A DNA stretch of 64,000 nucleotides from Nitrospirota bacterium (GCA_018971525.1 JAGXAR010000005.1:1-64000); one strand, 5' to 3'. Positions 45,274 to 54,548 are shown, numbered from the stretch's first letter. Numbers and translations are program-made. The notes: generated by a model from the letters alone, not told the origin.

Positions 45274-47748
45274 TTAGGAAATATCCGCGGTCCGAGCTCC
45301 GCCAAGGGGGAGTCGGATCCAAAACGTCGTGCCCATGTCGACTGCACTCTCCACCGCGATGGTCCCGCCGTGTTCCTCGATGATACCTTTCACGACCGTG
45401 AGGCCTAGACCGGTTCCCTTCCCAAAATCTTTCGTCGTGAAAAAGGGATCGAATACCTTCGACCGGATCTCTTCAGGCATCCCTTGGCCGGTATCGGACA
45501 CGCCGAGGCACACGTGACTGCTCTCTCGAGCCAGGCTCAGCCTGAGCCGCCCCCCCTCCGGCATGGCATGGATGCTATTCATCACAAGATTTATCAGCAC
45601 CTGGATGAGCTGGTCCCGGTCAGCATGGACAGAAGGCACATTCGTTTCGATCGCCTTTTCCACCGTGATGCGGCTGTGGGCCATCCGTTCGTGGAACATC
45701 TCCAGGCTGTCGTCGATGGTTTGGCCCAGATCCACAGCGCGCCGCTCCGGGGTCTTGCGTCGGGCAAAGGCGAGCAATTGGTTCATGACCTTGGTGATCC
45801 GCTCGACCTGGGTGACGATCGTGGCGAGACCCTTCTTGGTGCCTTCATCGGTGACCCGTTGGAACAGATACTCCGCGCGTCCCAGAATCACGTTCATCGG
45901 CGTGCCGATTTCGTGCGCCATGCCGGACGCGAGTGTCCCGAGCTCCGCAATCCGCTCGGTCTTGCGGAGCTGTTCCTGTATGTGTTTGAAATCGGTGATG
46001 TCGAGACCGGCGGCCACAATGTAATCGACCTTGCCGTTGGGATCTGTGAGCACCGTATTCGTCCAGGAAATTCGTCTCAGCAGCCCGTCCTTCCCTTTCC
46101 AATAATTTTCATAATCGTTGCGCGGCTCGCCACCCCGGAGCCGCTCGAACATCGCTTTCACGCGATCGACTTCATCGGGAATCACGAACAGATCCCACAC
46201 ATGTCGACCCAACACCTCTTCAGATGAGTAGCCGGTCGCCTGTTCGCAGGCTCGATTGAATCGCAGAATCCGCCCCTCCCGATCCAGCACGACGACGAGC
46301 GCCCCGGCGGTCTCCAGCACTGCGTCGATGAAGTCTCGCTCTTTCTGGAGCGTTTGGTCTGCCCGTTTGCGCTCACTGATGTCCCGGAGCACCACCTGAG
46401 TCTCCGCCCCTTCGTGACCGATGAACCGAGCTGCCGATGTCTCCACAAAGACCACCCTGCCGTCCAGCCTGACGATCTTTTCTTCGATGAGCGGCACCGT
46501 TTCGCACCCCTCAACCAATTGTCGTACTCGTGCACGAACGGCAGCATGATCATCGGGGTGGATCAACTCCAACGGCGACTTCCCCACAATGTCATCGGGA
46601 CTGTTGGCGCCGAAGAGTTTCACCCCTTGGTCATTGATGAAGACGATGCGATCCCCCCGGCTCACAAAGATGGCATCGGGCGAGACTTCCACGAGACGCC
46701 GGTACCGCTCCTCGCTGTGCCGGATTGCCCGCTCGTTCTGTCTCCGCTCAGTGATGTCGACAATGGACGCCAGCACCTGCACCCCTTCCTCCGTCTGGAT
46801 CGGATTCAGGCCGATCTCGACCGGGAACTCAGTCCCATCCCTCCGGAGACCGGAAAGATCCAGGCCTGCTCCCATCGTCCGCGCAGTCGGTGCATGGAAA
46901 AACCGGCTCCGCTGGTCGCCGTGTTGAGTCCGGTACCGCTCAGGCAGGAGCATCTCGATCTTCCGTCCAAGGAGTTCCTCACGGGGATAACCGAATTGCT
47001 GTTCCACAAGCTTGTTGACCATCACTATAGTGCCGGTTTGGTCCACCATCACCATCCCCGTCTGCGCTGCCTCCACCATGGAACGGAACCGCTCTTCGGT
47101 AAGCTGTCGCTCCCGCAACGTCCGAGGAATTCTGTACGATGCAGCGATGAGCCCGAGACCGGCTAAGCACGATGCGAGGACGAAGGTACTGATCATGATG
47201 CGATTGTGCATCGCCGCTTTAGCCTGCATCTTCGCAAGAAGATCTTGCTCTTCCTGCTCCATTTCGATGAGGAGCGCGCGCATCTGATCCATCAATCGCT
47301 TGCCCCGGTCAGCGGTGACCACCGCAATGGCCGCCTCAAACCCCTTCGTCTTGCGCAGCTCGATGGTATCGCGCAGCTCGGCCAATATGCCGACAATATG
47401 CTGATTCATTTGTTGGAGCCGGGGTTGTTGGACGGGATCGTCCGCGAGCAAGGATTGGAGTTGCTCGCGCTCCCGATCAACTCTACTCAATGCCTGCCGG
47501 TAGGGCTCTAAATACCGCTCCTCCCCCGTCAGCAGATAGCCGCGTTGGCCGGTTTCCGCTTCGACCGTGGTCGAGTGGATGCGCTCAATGCCCAGGAGTT
47601 CGGTATGGACCCGCTCGACTCTCTCCTGGAGTTGTGTCAGCCGATAGGATCCCAGCAATGACGCGGCCGTGTTCAGACTCAACAGCAGGAAAACGGTCAG
47701 GAGCGCGAACCAGATTTTGGCACTTAGTGAAGGAATTGAGGGCAGCAT
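45274..47748 (-). CDS. CHASE3/PAS sensor histidine kinase
   Basis: The 824-residue kinase has two transmembrane helices (about 10-34 and 183-205) around a CHASE3 domain (ETGQRGYLLTGEERYLEPYR), then three PAS domains (about 215-590). A dimerisation domain has the phospho-accepting His in ASGMAHEIGTPMNVILG, and the ATPase domain has N box NLVMNSIHAMPEGG and DTGQGMPEE, FFTTKDFGKGTGLGL. It would sense at the periplasm and phosphorylate the receiver of the NtrC-type regulator encoded 81 bases upstream and perhaps the single-domain regulator downstream. The ligand is unknown. Confidence 0.92.
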   Translation of the reverse strand: MLPSIPSLSAKIWFALLTVFLLLSLNTAASLLGSYRLTQLQERVERVHTELLGIERIHSTTVEAETGQRGYLLTGEERYLEPYRQALSRVDREREQLQSLLADDPVQQPRLQQMNQHIVGILAELRDTIELRKTKGFEAAIAVVTADRGKRLMDQMRALLIEMEQEEQDLLAKMQAKAAMHNRIMISTFVLASCLAGLGLIAASYRIPRTLRERQLTEERFRSMVEAAQTGMVMVDQTGTIVMVNKLVEQQFGYPREELLGRKIEMLLPERYRTQHGDQRSRFFHAPTARTMGAGLDLSGLRRDGTEFPVEIGLNPIQTEEGVQVLASIVDITERRQNERAIRHSEERYRRLVEVSPDAIFVSRGDRIVFINDQGVKLFGANSPDDIVGKSPLELIHPDDHAAVRARVRQLVEGCETVPLIEEKIVRLDGRVVFVETSAARFIGHEGAETQVVLRDISERKRADQTLQKERDFIDAVLETAGALVVVLDREGRILRFNRACEQATGYSSEEVLGRHVWDLFVIPDEVDRVKAMFERLRGGEPRNDYENYWKGKDGLLRRISWTNTVLTDPNGKVDYIVAAGLDITDFKHIQEQLRKTERIAELGTLASGMAHEIGTPMNVILGRAEYLFQRVTDEGTKKGLATIVTQVERITKVMNQLLAFARRKTPERRAVDLGQTIDDSLEMFHERMAHSRITVEKAIETNVPSVHADRDQLIQVLINLVMNSIHAMPEGGRLRLSLARESSHVCLGVSDTGQGMPEEIRSKVFDPFFTTKDFGKGTGLGLTVVKGIIEEHGGTIAVESAVDMGTTFWIRLPLGGARTADIS

Positions 47749-47828
47749 GGAGCGTGAGAACGAATGACCCTTTATAGAAGGATGCCGCTGGTGGCCCGTG
47801 ATTTCGTGAGACCCGACGCGTTCGCGAG

Positions 47829-49202
47829 TCAGGGGCTCTCTTTTTGCTGAATTTCACCCAACTTTCGATACAACGTTTTGCGATCGATCCCGAGCATATG
47901 TGCGGCCTGGTACTTGTTGCCGCCGGTCTTCTCGAGGATCTTGAGGATATATTCTTTCTCCACCTCATCCAGCGCCAGGGTCCGTTCAGCCGCGTCATCG
48001 AGCACGCGCCGGTCGCCACGGGCTCCCTGAATCGTTGACGGAAGATCGTCAGGAACAATCAGCTCGCTTCGGCTGAGCGTGACGGCCCGCTCGATCACAT
48101 TTTCCAATTCTCGCACGTTGCCCGGCCAGGCATAATCCACCAGCATCGCCAACGCGGATTCACTCACACCCTGTATCCGCTTCCCGCGAGCCTCCCCACA
48201 CTTCGTCATGAACGCGTTCACGAGCAGCGGGATATCCTCTCGGCGCTCACGCAAGGGGGGGAGGCGCAGTTCGATCACGTTGAGCCGGTAGTACAAATCC
48301 TCCCTGAAGCGTTTGGCCTTGACCTCATCCGTCAGGTTCAGATTTGTCGCCGCAATGATACGCACATCGACGGCGATCGGCTTGTTCGCTCCCACGCGAC
48401 GAATCTCTTTTTCTTGAATCGCGCGCAGCAGTTTCGCCTGCAGCATCAATGGAAGTTCGCTGATCTCGTCGAGGAGTAACGTGCCCTTCTGTGCCTCTTC
48501 AAAGAGGCCCCGCTTATCCACCTTCGCATCCGTGAAAGCGCCTCGCATATGGCCGAATAGTTCGCTTTCGAGCAGCTGTTCCGGAATGGCGGCACAGTTG
48601 ACGGGGATAAACGGCGCATCCTTGCGATCGCTATTGTAATGGATCGCCTTGGCCACCAACTCCTTGCCGGTTCCGCTTTCGCCGGTGATCAACAGATTCG
48701 TCGGACTGTTGGCCACGCGCCGGATTAGATCGAATATCTCCTGCATCGGTTTGCTCTTGCCGATGATCTGATGAAAGCTGTACTCCTTGTGGACCTCGCG
48801 CCGGAGCCTGTTCACCTCACGTCGTAACGCCGCTTCGCGGATGGACCGTTCCACAACGCGAACCAACTCGGTGTTTTTCACCGGCTTGGTCAAGTAATCA
48901 ACCGCCCCGTGCTTCATCGCATCGACTGCGATCTCAACGGACCCGAAGGCTGTCATGAGAATGACCCCGATGTCCGGATACAGACGCCGGATCTCCGCCA
49001 ATAGCTCCGTCCCCAGCATCCCTTTCATCCGCAAATCCGTCAACACGACCGCATACTCTTGCTCAGCCAACAGCTTCAAGGCCTCCTGTCCGTTCCCTGC
49101 CGTCGTGATCTGATGCCCGCGGTCCTTGAGCACATCGTGGACAAGCTCCCGCATTTCCGCATCGTCATCGACGACGAGAATCGCGCCCCACTCTTCTGTC
49201 AT
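47829..49202 (-). CDS. NtrC-family sigma-54 response regulator
   Basis: The 457-residue protein has a receiver domain (Asp 56 in VVLTDLRMKG, Lys in DYLTKPVKN), a AAA+ domain (GESGTGKE near 175, LLLDEISELP Walker B) and a Fis-type helix-turn-helix (NKYQAAHMLGIDRKTLYRKL). The sigma-54-contacting loop reads GAFTDA rather than GAFTGA. AAGGAG precedes the ATG. It is the first gene of the signalling run and is the natural partner of the kinase that follows. Sites of the CTGTYGCA type before the next unit fit this class. Confidence 0.92.
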   Translation of the reverse strand: MTEEWGAILVVDDDAEMRELVHDVLKDRGHQITTAGNGQEALKLLAEQEYAVVLTDLRMKGMLGTELLAEIRRLYPDIGVILMTAFGSVEIAVDAMKHGAVDYLTKPVKNTELVRVVERSIREAALRREVNRLRREVHKEYSFHQIIGKSKPMQEIFDLIRRVANSPTNLLITGESGTGKELVAKAIHYNSDRKDAPFIPVNCAAIPEQLLESELFGHMRGAFTDAKVDKRGLFEEAQKGTLLLDEISELPLMLQAKLLRAIQEKEIRRVGANKPIAVDVRIIAATNLNLTDEVKAKRFREDLYYRLNVIELRLPPLRERREDIPLLVNAFMTKCGEARGKRIQGVSESALAMLVDYAWPGNVRELENVIERAVTLSRSELIVPDDLPSTIQGARGDRRVLDDAAERTLALDEVEKEYILKILEKTGGNKYQAAHMLGIDRKTLYRKLGEIQQKESP

Positions 49203-49476
49203 GCTGCACTCCTTCTCTGATAGCCGGACGTCAGAGGCTAGCCCTTTGCCTAGAAAGGGTCAAGCCGGCTCTGGCGCGAAAAGCCACAGACAAACCTCCC
49301 TAATGGGGAGGAACGCCTCAATATTCGCTCTATCATTGAGATTTCAGCCAACTAACAGACATAGGTCTGCAAAGGTGGGACCAAGTATCCAACAGGGAAC
49401 AGTCATGAACGACTGCTCGCCAGACAGGCGGAGCAGTCGCTGCAGATTGGCACGGGACAGGATCGAAGGAGTATGC

Positions 49477-50148
49477 CTATTTAACCTTGGAGAAATCAGC
49501 AGCGATTCTCGCCTCTTTTCCGTCCTGGAGATTCACGACGAAAGCGGAGGCCGCATTGGGATCAAATTTCTCATACGCAAACAGTGCGGTAAAGCGCGAC
49601 CGATAGGCCGGCCCGCTTCCCTCATTCTTTCGGCCACGCTCGGCTTTTCCAATATCGATGGGCTTGATCTTCTTGGAGCCCTGTTGCAACTCGATCAAGG
49701 CACCCTCTGCAAAGTATTCGTCATCGCCACATAGCTGAACTTCAACCTCCATATTGGGCATGTCCACGACTTTCTTGATGAACTCGTCGGGCATGCGCAC
49801 ATCCGTCTTCCGCTTCTTGGACTCCGCCGCTTCCTGCCGACCAAAGGCCTCAAGTCTATAGCGCTTAGTCCGGAGGATGGCACTCGCTCCGCAGGGATCT
49901 TTCTCTGGATCGGCTCCCACACGCGTAACCATGGAAGCTTGCTGGAGGACCTTCTTGACGTCCTCCGGGGTGTTGGCCTTCTCCATCGGCGCCCGCCCGG
50001 CTTCCAAAGCCTTCTGTGCCTCTTCTGCTGAAAGCTTCACATCGATCGCCAAGACCGGCTGGAGACCTAAGATCGTCAACAGGCCCACGACCGCACAGGT
50101 GGCGATGCCACCAACTCGCGCCGCTGATGTCAGGCATCGCACGCTCAT
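49477..50148 (-). CDS. Exported hypothetical protein (223 aa)
   Basis: The ATG at 50148 has GGAGGGAG 3-10 bases upstream. A signal peptide (about 15-35, cleavage near VLA-IDV) leads to a soluble protein with a helix (LSAEEAQKALEAGRAPMEKA), two cysteines (CGASA, QLCGDDEYF) and a C-terminal beta-rich part (SRFTALFAYEKFDP). It is likely periplasmic. The family is not recognised. The 274-base gap downstream shows nothing beyond weak AT-rich sequence. Confidence 0.65.
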   Translation of the reverse strand: MSVRCLTSAARVGGIATCAVVGLLTILGLQPVLAIDVKLSAEEAQKALEAGRAPMEKANTPEDVKKVLQQASMVTRVGADPEKDPCGASAILRTKRYRLEAFGRQEAAESKKRKTDVRMPDEFIKKVVDMPNMEVEVQLCGDDEYFAEGALIELQQGSKKIKPIDIGKAERGRKNEGSGPAYRSRFTALFAYEKFDPNAASAFVVNLQDGKEARIAADFSKVK

Positions 50149-50216
50149 AACTCCCTCCGTAAACAAGACAATGAATAATGGGGCGGCATTGTACGAAAAC
50201 CCTCACCCCTTTGCAA

Positions 50217-50849
50217 TCAGCCCGGGAATCGGGCCCAGTTGGCATAGGGCTTGGTGGCATAGAGTTCGTCAAGATCAGCCGGCACACTCACACCGACTTG
50301 CGTAAGCAACTGGGCGACCAGACGGAGCGGCAGGCCGACCACAGTCGGGAAATCTCCGTCAATGGAATCGATCAGGTCGCCGCCTTCCCCTTGGATCGAG
50401 TACGCCCCGGCCTTGCCGAGACTTTCTCCCGTCGCGAGGTAATGTTCATGCACTCGTTCATCGAACGGCTTCATCCGAACGACGGCCGTGGACAGGGCGA
50501 CGACGTCTGTCGCACAAGCTGAGCAGACGAGTGCGACCGCGGTGCGCACTTGATGATCACGGCCCGCCAGGCACCGGAGCATCGCACGGGCCTCCGCCAG
50601 ATCGGCCGGTTTCCCGAGCACGGCATGATCCAACTCAATCACCGTATCGCTCCCTAGCACGATCGCCTCCGGCTCTTGCCTCGCAACCGACCGGGCCTTG
50701 CCCTGGGCGAAGGACTGCACCTGCTCGATCGCCGGCCGATCAGGCACCAGCCGCTCCTCGAAGGACGGGCTTCTCGCTTCGAAGGGGATGCCCAACAAGG
50801 CAAGCAACTCGTGGCGGCGCGGAGAGGTCGAAGCCAGAATAAGTGGCAT
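50217..50849 (-). CDS. maf: Maf-family nucleotide pyrophosphatase
   Basis: The 210-residue protein has the Maf signatures: STSPRR (7-12), the SFEE-type segment, GSDTVIEL (about 66) and GKAGAYSIQGEGG, VVGLPL. These enzymes hydrolyse non-canonical or modified nucleoside triphosphates to monophosphates. The start follows directly on the last base of dus, so the two are a tight unit. Which nucleotide is preferred (dTTP/UTP or m7GTP type) cannot be told with certainty. Confidence 0.92.
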   Translation of the reverse strand: MPLILASTSPRRHELLALLGIPFEARSPSFEERLVPDRPAIEQVQSFAQGKARSVARQEPEAIVLGSDTVIELDHAVLGKPADLAEARAMLRCLAGRDHQVRTAVALVCSACATDVVALSTAVVRMKPFDERVHEHYLATGESLGKAGAYSIQGEGGDLIDSIDGDFPTVVGLPLRLVAQLLTQVGVSVPADLDELYATKPYANWARFPG

Positions 50850-52025
50850 CTACAACGTCGAAGAGGGTTCGGTGGAGACAAGAGATTCGAGCAGCATCTG
50901 GTCAGGGACCTCGGTGAGACTCGCGCAGTGCATGTGGAAATCGGCGAGCACCTGCTCCAGGTCGGCGACCGAAGAGACTTGGAACATATTGGCTCGTAGC
51001 GAGGCGGCATGAGGAAACCCTTTGCAGTACCAGCCCAGGTGTTTGCGCATCCGCCGAAACTGGCCCTGCCCACAGGCTGCTTCGAACCGTCGGGCATGAT
51101 CGAGCAGCATCTCGAAGCGAACATCGAGCGGCGGCACCCACAGTTCGGGCCCCTCCTCAGGCCGATCTTGCCGCAGAACGAGTCGCGCCTCCTCTTTCTG
51201 CCGAAAGAACCAGGGGGCTCCGAGCGCGGCTCGTCCGACCAACACGCCGTCGACTCCGGTGTCTCGCACGCGACGGACCACATCGTGAAAACTGTGCACA
51301 TCACCATTGCCGAACAGCAAGGTTCCGCTCCCCCGCACGATCTCCGCCGCCCGAGCAATGGCGTTCCAATCCGCTTCCCCTCGATACATTTGTTGCAAGG
51401 TGCGGCCATGCAGGGAAATCACTGCTGGCTGTTCCTTGAGGAGATGCTCGATCCAACGGTCGACTACCACCACGTCATATCCGAGTCGTGTCTTGACGGA
51501 CAGGGGGATCGTTTGTCGGACGAGCGGGCGGGCGCCCTGCCGTTGCTCGTTCATCCGCCGGATCGCCGTCACTCTTGCCGGCTTGAGACCCGCTCCCTCA
51601 AGGATCTGACCGGCCGCCCAATCGGCGATCCCCTGGCGAGCGGCCCGCATGATCGCATGGGCCACATCCGGCGCTAGGATCAGCCCGGCTCCTGACCCGG
51701 ATGAGGCCACACTCCGCGAGGGACAGCCCATGTTGATATCCAATCCATCAAACCCCAACTCACAGATTGCATGAGCGGCCTGATAGAAGAGGCCCGGATC
51801 TTTCCCATAAAGCTGCGCGACAATCGGTCGTTCAGCCTCGTGATAGAGGAGGGAGTCCAACAAGAACTCGGGTCCTCGACAGACGTCATGCACATGCGTG
51901 AACTCCGTGAAAGAGACGTCCGGTTTCCCGTGCATCGCCACGGTATGGCGAAATGTCGCATCGGTGACTCCATCCATCGGCGCCATCCCTATGATCGGCC
52001 TGGTGAGTGGCTGCCAGAAACTCAT
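50850..52025 (-). CDS. dus: tRNA-dihydrouridine synthase
   Basis: The 391-residue FMN enzyme has the Dus pattern: APMDGVTDATFR at the start, AQLYGKDP, DINMGCPSRSVASSGSGAGL with catalytic Cys 101, SVKTRLGYD, and FGNGDVHSFHDV. It reduces specific uridines in tRNA with NADPH. The C-terminal helical domain is present. Its ATG overlaps the stop of the DUF692 gene by 4 bases and its stop abuts the maf start, so three genes form one unit. The DusB-like subgroup is likely. Confidence 0.92.
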   Translation of the reverse strand: MSFWQPLTRPIIGMAPMDGVTDATFRHTVAMHGKPDVSFTEFTHVHDVCRGPEFLLDSLLYHEAERPIVAQLYGKDPGLFYQAAHAICELGFDGLDINMGCPSRSVASSGSGAGLILAPDVAHAIMRAARQGIADWAAGQILEGAGLKPARVTAIRRMNEQRQGARPLVRQTIPLSVKTRLGYDVVVVDRWIEHLLKEQPAVISLHGRTLQQMYRGEADWNAIARAAEIVRGSGTLLFGNGDVHSFHDVVRRVRDTGVDGVLVGRAALGAPWFFRQKEEARLVLRQDRPEEGPELWVPPLDVRFEMLLDHARRFEAACGQGQFRRMRKHLGWYCKGFPHAASLRANMFQVSSVADLEQVLADFHMHCASLTEVPDQMLLESLVSTEPSSTL

Positions 52026-53512
52026 CGGGTTTGTCCCATCTCCAGCAGAGGTTCCGCCACTTCATTCGCCTGAGCATAAGCCAGGCGCAACATGTCGCTT
52101 TCCTGTTCGGCGCAGAGCCGTGCATCCGGCGCGCGCTCCGTCACAAACTCGAGAAACCGTTCGATCTTGAGGAGGAAGAAGTCGTACGAATGCGTGAGCG
52201 GTCGTGGCGACCGAAACCAGAAGGACACGAATTCTGTCAGACAGATCCCCCGCTCCGCTAGAGCCCGGCATGTCTGGGGAAACATTTCTGTAAGGCCTCC
52301 TCCCCAATGCAGAATCTCGTGCGGCAAATAGGACGTGCGGTACCGTGTTAAACCGGTCGCCTCCGCGGCCACTTCCTGCCACTCCGGGCCTGTAATGGGG
52401 GCTTGTCCCGAGATGATTTGCGCGTAGCGCGCATAGTCGTCGCGCAACTGCTGTCGATCAGACTGGCCCATCGGCTCCTGGCCTGAGGCTGGACGAGGCG
52501 TCAGGCCCGTCGACTGTTCTACGGCCCTTCCCCTGGACATCGTCTGCTGCACGAGGAGAGAAAAACGCCGAACGGCCTCTGCATACTCCTCCACAATCAG
52601 GTCGATCGGTTTGGTGTCCACTTCAAGTGCCACCGCCCGGAGGCTCACGAGGCTTGGATGGTCAAGAACCTGTTCGAGCATGGTAAAGAGAATCGATGGA
52701 ATCGGCGCGGCATGGGCGTCGATCCATTCGGGAGGCCCGGGTCCCCGCTCTGGCTCACCAACTGGCTCATGGCAGGCCAACCCCGCCACGTGGATTTCGA
52801 CGACCCGCTCCAGGGGAAAGTCATGGAGGAATTCCCGGACGAATTGTTCAAGAGATATCCGTCGGCAGGCGGCTGTATAACGATAGACCGTCCAGAGGTG
52901 TCCGATGTCCAGCACGAGACCGCAAGGCGCCAACCCTGTGACAAGCCGGAAAAAATGGGGGATCGGTATCGTGCCGGCGGCAAAATATGTCAGCGGCGGC
53001 AGCTCCAAGAGAAAGAGCGGCGCGGTACCGTCCGCTCGACGACCCTGCTGGTCTATCATTTGCTGAACCGTCGCGATATTGTCGGCCACCACTTCAGCAC
53101 TCAGCGGCGTATACAACGGGGGGATATAGGTGCCAAACGAGTAGCCCGCCATCTGCTTCATCGCACATTCATGATTCAGCCACTGACTCTGTATGCAATT
53201 GAGTTGCGTGACCATCTCGCCGACATCCTGCTGAAAGAACGGAGACTCTTGAACGTCCGGCTGAGTAATCCACAGGCCTTCTCCGTGGTAAGCCAGGGCT
53301 ATATCGGGCATAGCCTGTCGAACCGCTGTCAGTGCGGCCGTCGTCGCCTTAAAGACTTCGAGATAGGCAGGCTGGAGTCCTCGCTCCCTGAGCTTTTTCA
53401 CCAGCTCGAACAGATCGGGAGAATAGACGTCGACGGACAGCCCCATCCCCTGTGGGGAAATCATTTTGAGGCGACGCTGAAAGTCCTGTTGAACGAAATC
53501 GGGATCAACCAT
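52022..53512 (-). CDS. DUF692 (MNIO) enzyme fused to a DUF2063-like partner domain
   Basis: The 496-residue protein begins with a TIM-barrel DUF692 domain (about 20-320). Candidate iron ligands are His 76 (YHGEGLWIT), Glu 170 (LLELPPL), Asp 202 and His 205 (LDIGHLW), Glu 239 and His 241 (EIHVAGL), Asp 265 and His 267 (WIDAHAAP) and Glu 297 (LEVDTK). A linker (about 325-350) containing heptad-repeat sequence leads to a helical domain (YRTSYLPHEILHWGGGL, HSYDFFLLKIERFLEFV) resembling the DUF2063 partners of these enzymes. Such oxidases modify Cys-containing peptides, but no precursor gene is adjacent. AAGGG stands 8 bases before the ATG. Confidence 0.78.
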   Translation of the reverse strand: MVDPDFVQQDFQRRLKMISPQGMGLSVDVYSPDLFELVKKLRERGLQPAYLEVFKATTAALTAVRQAMPDIALAYHGEGLWITQPDVQESPFFQQDVGEMVTQLNCIQSQWLNHECAMKQMAGYSFGTYIPPLYTPLSAEVVADNIATVQQMIDQQGRRADGTAPLFLLELPPLTYFAAGTIPIPHFFRLVTGLAPCGLVLDIGHLWTVYRYTAACRRISLEQFVREFLHDFPLERVVEIHVAGLACHEPVGEPERGPGPPEWIDAHAAPIPSILFTMLEQVLDHPSLVSLRAVALEVDTKPIDLIVEEYAEAVRRFSLLVQQTMSRGRAVEQSTGLTPRPASGQEPMGQSDRQQLRDDYARYAQIISGQAPITGPEWQEVAAEATGLTRYRTSYLPHEILHWGGGLTEMFPQTCRALAERGICLTEFVSFWFRSPRPLTHSYDFFLLKIERFLEFVTERAPDARLCAEQESDMLRLAYAQANEVAEPLLEMGQTR

Positions 53513-53561
53513 CGATCAACCCTTGTGCTACTCCAATAATTGGCCTAGTCTATTCGCCGAA

Positions 53562-53619
53562 CCCCTTGTTTGACAAGGGGAACCAGAGTCACGGATGAGG
53601 GAGCCCCGTCTGCTATACT
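53562..53619 (+). promoter_or_regulatory. Divergent intergenic region with hairpin and extended -10 promoter
   Basis: A 7-base stem CCCCTTG/CAAGGGG lies at 53562-53580. TGCTATACT at 53611-53619 is an extended -10 element directed at the CBS-PilZ gene, without a good -35. The TTGACA at 53570 is too far away to pair with it. Confidence 0.45.
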
Positions 53620-53688
53620 TGGCTTACGTCGCCGGGGGCGGAACCCTCACGAATCGTGCTGGCGCGAATCGGGGGAAGTCTCGAACCC

Positions 53689-54465
53689 ATGCCGAACGAC
53701 GATGACAAGCCCTTCAAGACAACAAATCTCATACAAACTGTGGTTGCCCATATGATGACACCAGGAGTCGTGCAAGTTCCAGGGGACGTTTCCGTCAGTG
53801 AGGCTGCACTGCTGCTCGAACGAGAACAGGCCCTTTGCTTGCTAGTGAAGGATACCGACATGCGGTTCGGTCTCATGACGCCGACCGACATTGTGAAAAA
53901 AGTCGTCGCTCAGGGGCTCGAACCGCACGACATCGAAGTCCGGATGATCATGACACGCCCGGTGCAGTTCATCGAGTACGATCAGGCCTTGGCAGAGGCC
54001 TCGACACTCATGATGGCTACAGGTGCCTCTCTCTTGATCGTCACCAAACAAAACCAACCGGTTGGGGTGCTCAGTGCACAAGACCTGATGCTCACGCCGC
54101 CCCGACGTCGCACGAAGATCCCCGTTGTGATAAGTGTGGTCGGACGAGCCTCGGTCCAGGGGCTCAACTATAACGCCATGATCACCCAACTGAGCCATGT
54201 CGGAGCGTTGGTCGAATCAACCGCGAAGATCATGACAGGGACAAACGTCGTACTGGCGTTTTCCATTTCTGGTCAAAACACTCCCTTAACCATTCGTGGA
54301 ACAGTCCTGACCAGCGGAGTTCCCGGGGCAGAGCCCGGTGAGCTACCAAGCGGGATCCATACCTGGCATGTCGATATTCAGTTCACTGACCTGTCGTCGA
54401 CCGATCTCACGCGTATCAGGGCCTGGGCACTTCAAACAATGCCTTCCTCGCCCCATCGCTCCTAA
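53689..54465 (+). CDS. CBS-pair protein with PilZ-like C-terminal domain
   Basis: The 258-residue protein has two CBS motifs (about 20-75, VAHMMTPGVVQVPGDVSVSE; and 82-135, RMIMTRPVQFIEYDQ) that often bind adenosyl nucleotides. A C-terminal domain (about 140-250) starts RRRTKIPVV and has QLSHVGALV, resembling the RxxxR...DxSxxG pattern of PilZ c-di-GMP receptors. GGGGGAAG precedes the ATG at 53689; a GTG at 53656 is less likely. It is divergent from the DUF692 operon. A nucleotide-sensing role is inferred. Confidence 0.78.
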   Translation: MPNDDDKPFKTTNLIQTVVAHMMTPGVVQVPGDVSVSEAALLLEREQALCLLVKDTDMRFGLMTPTDIVKKVVAQGLEPHDIEVRMIMTRPVQFIEYDQALAEASTLMMATGASLLIVTKQNQPVGVLSAQDLMLTPPRRRTKIPVVISVVGRASVQGLNYNAMITQLSHVGALVESTAKIMTGTNVVLAFSISGQNTPLTIRGTVLTSGVPGAEPGELPSGIHTWHVDIQFTDLSSTDLTRIRAWALQTMPSSPHRS

Positions 54466-54488
54466 CCGCACACATATTCTCCGTTCTT

Positions 54489-54517
54489 TTGACCAAGAGG
54501 CGATCAGCTGATAGAAT
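54489..54517 (+). promoter_or_regulatory. Sigma-70 promoter before the LOG-family gene
   Basis: TTGACC (54489-54494) and TAGAAT (54512-54517) are separated by 17 bases. The gene start is about 30 bases downstream of the -10 box. Confidence 0.6.
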
Positions 54518-54548
54518 TTTTCTACTCAGGATGGAACCATAACCCCAC

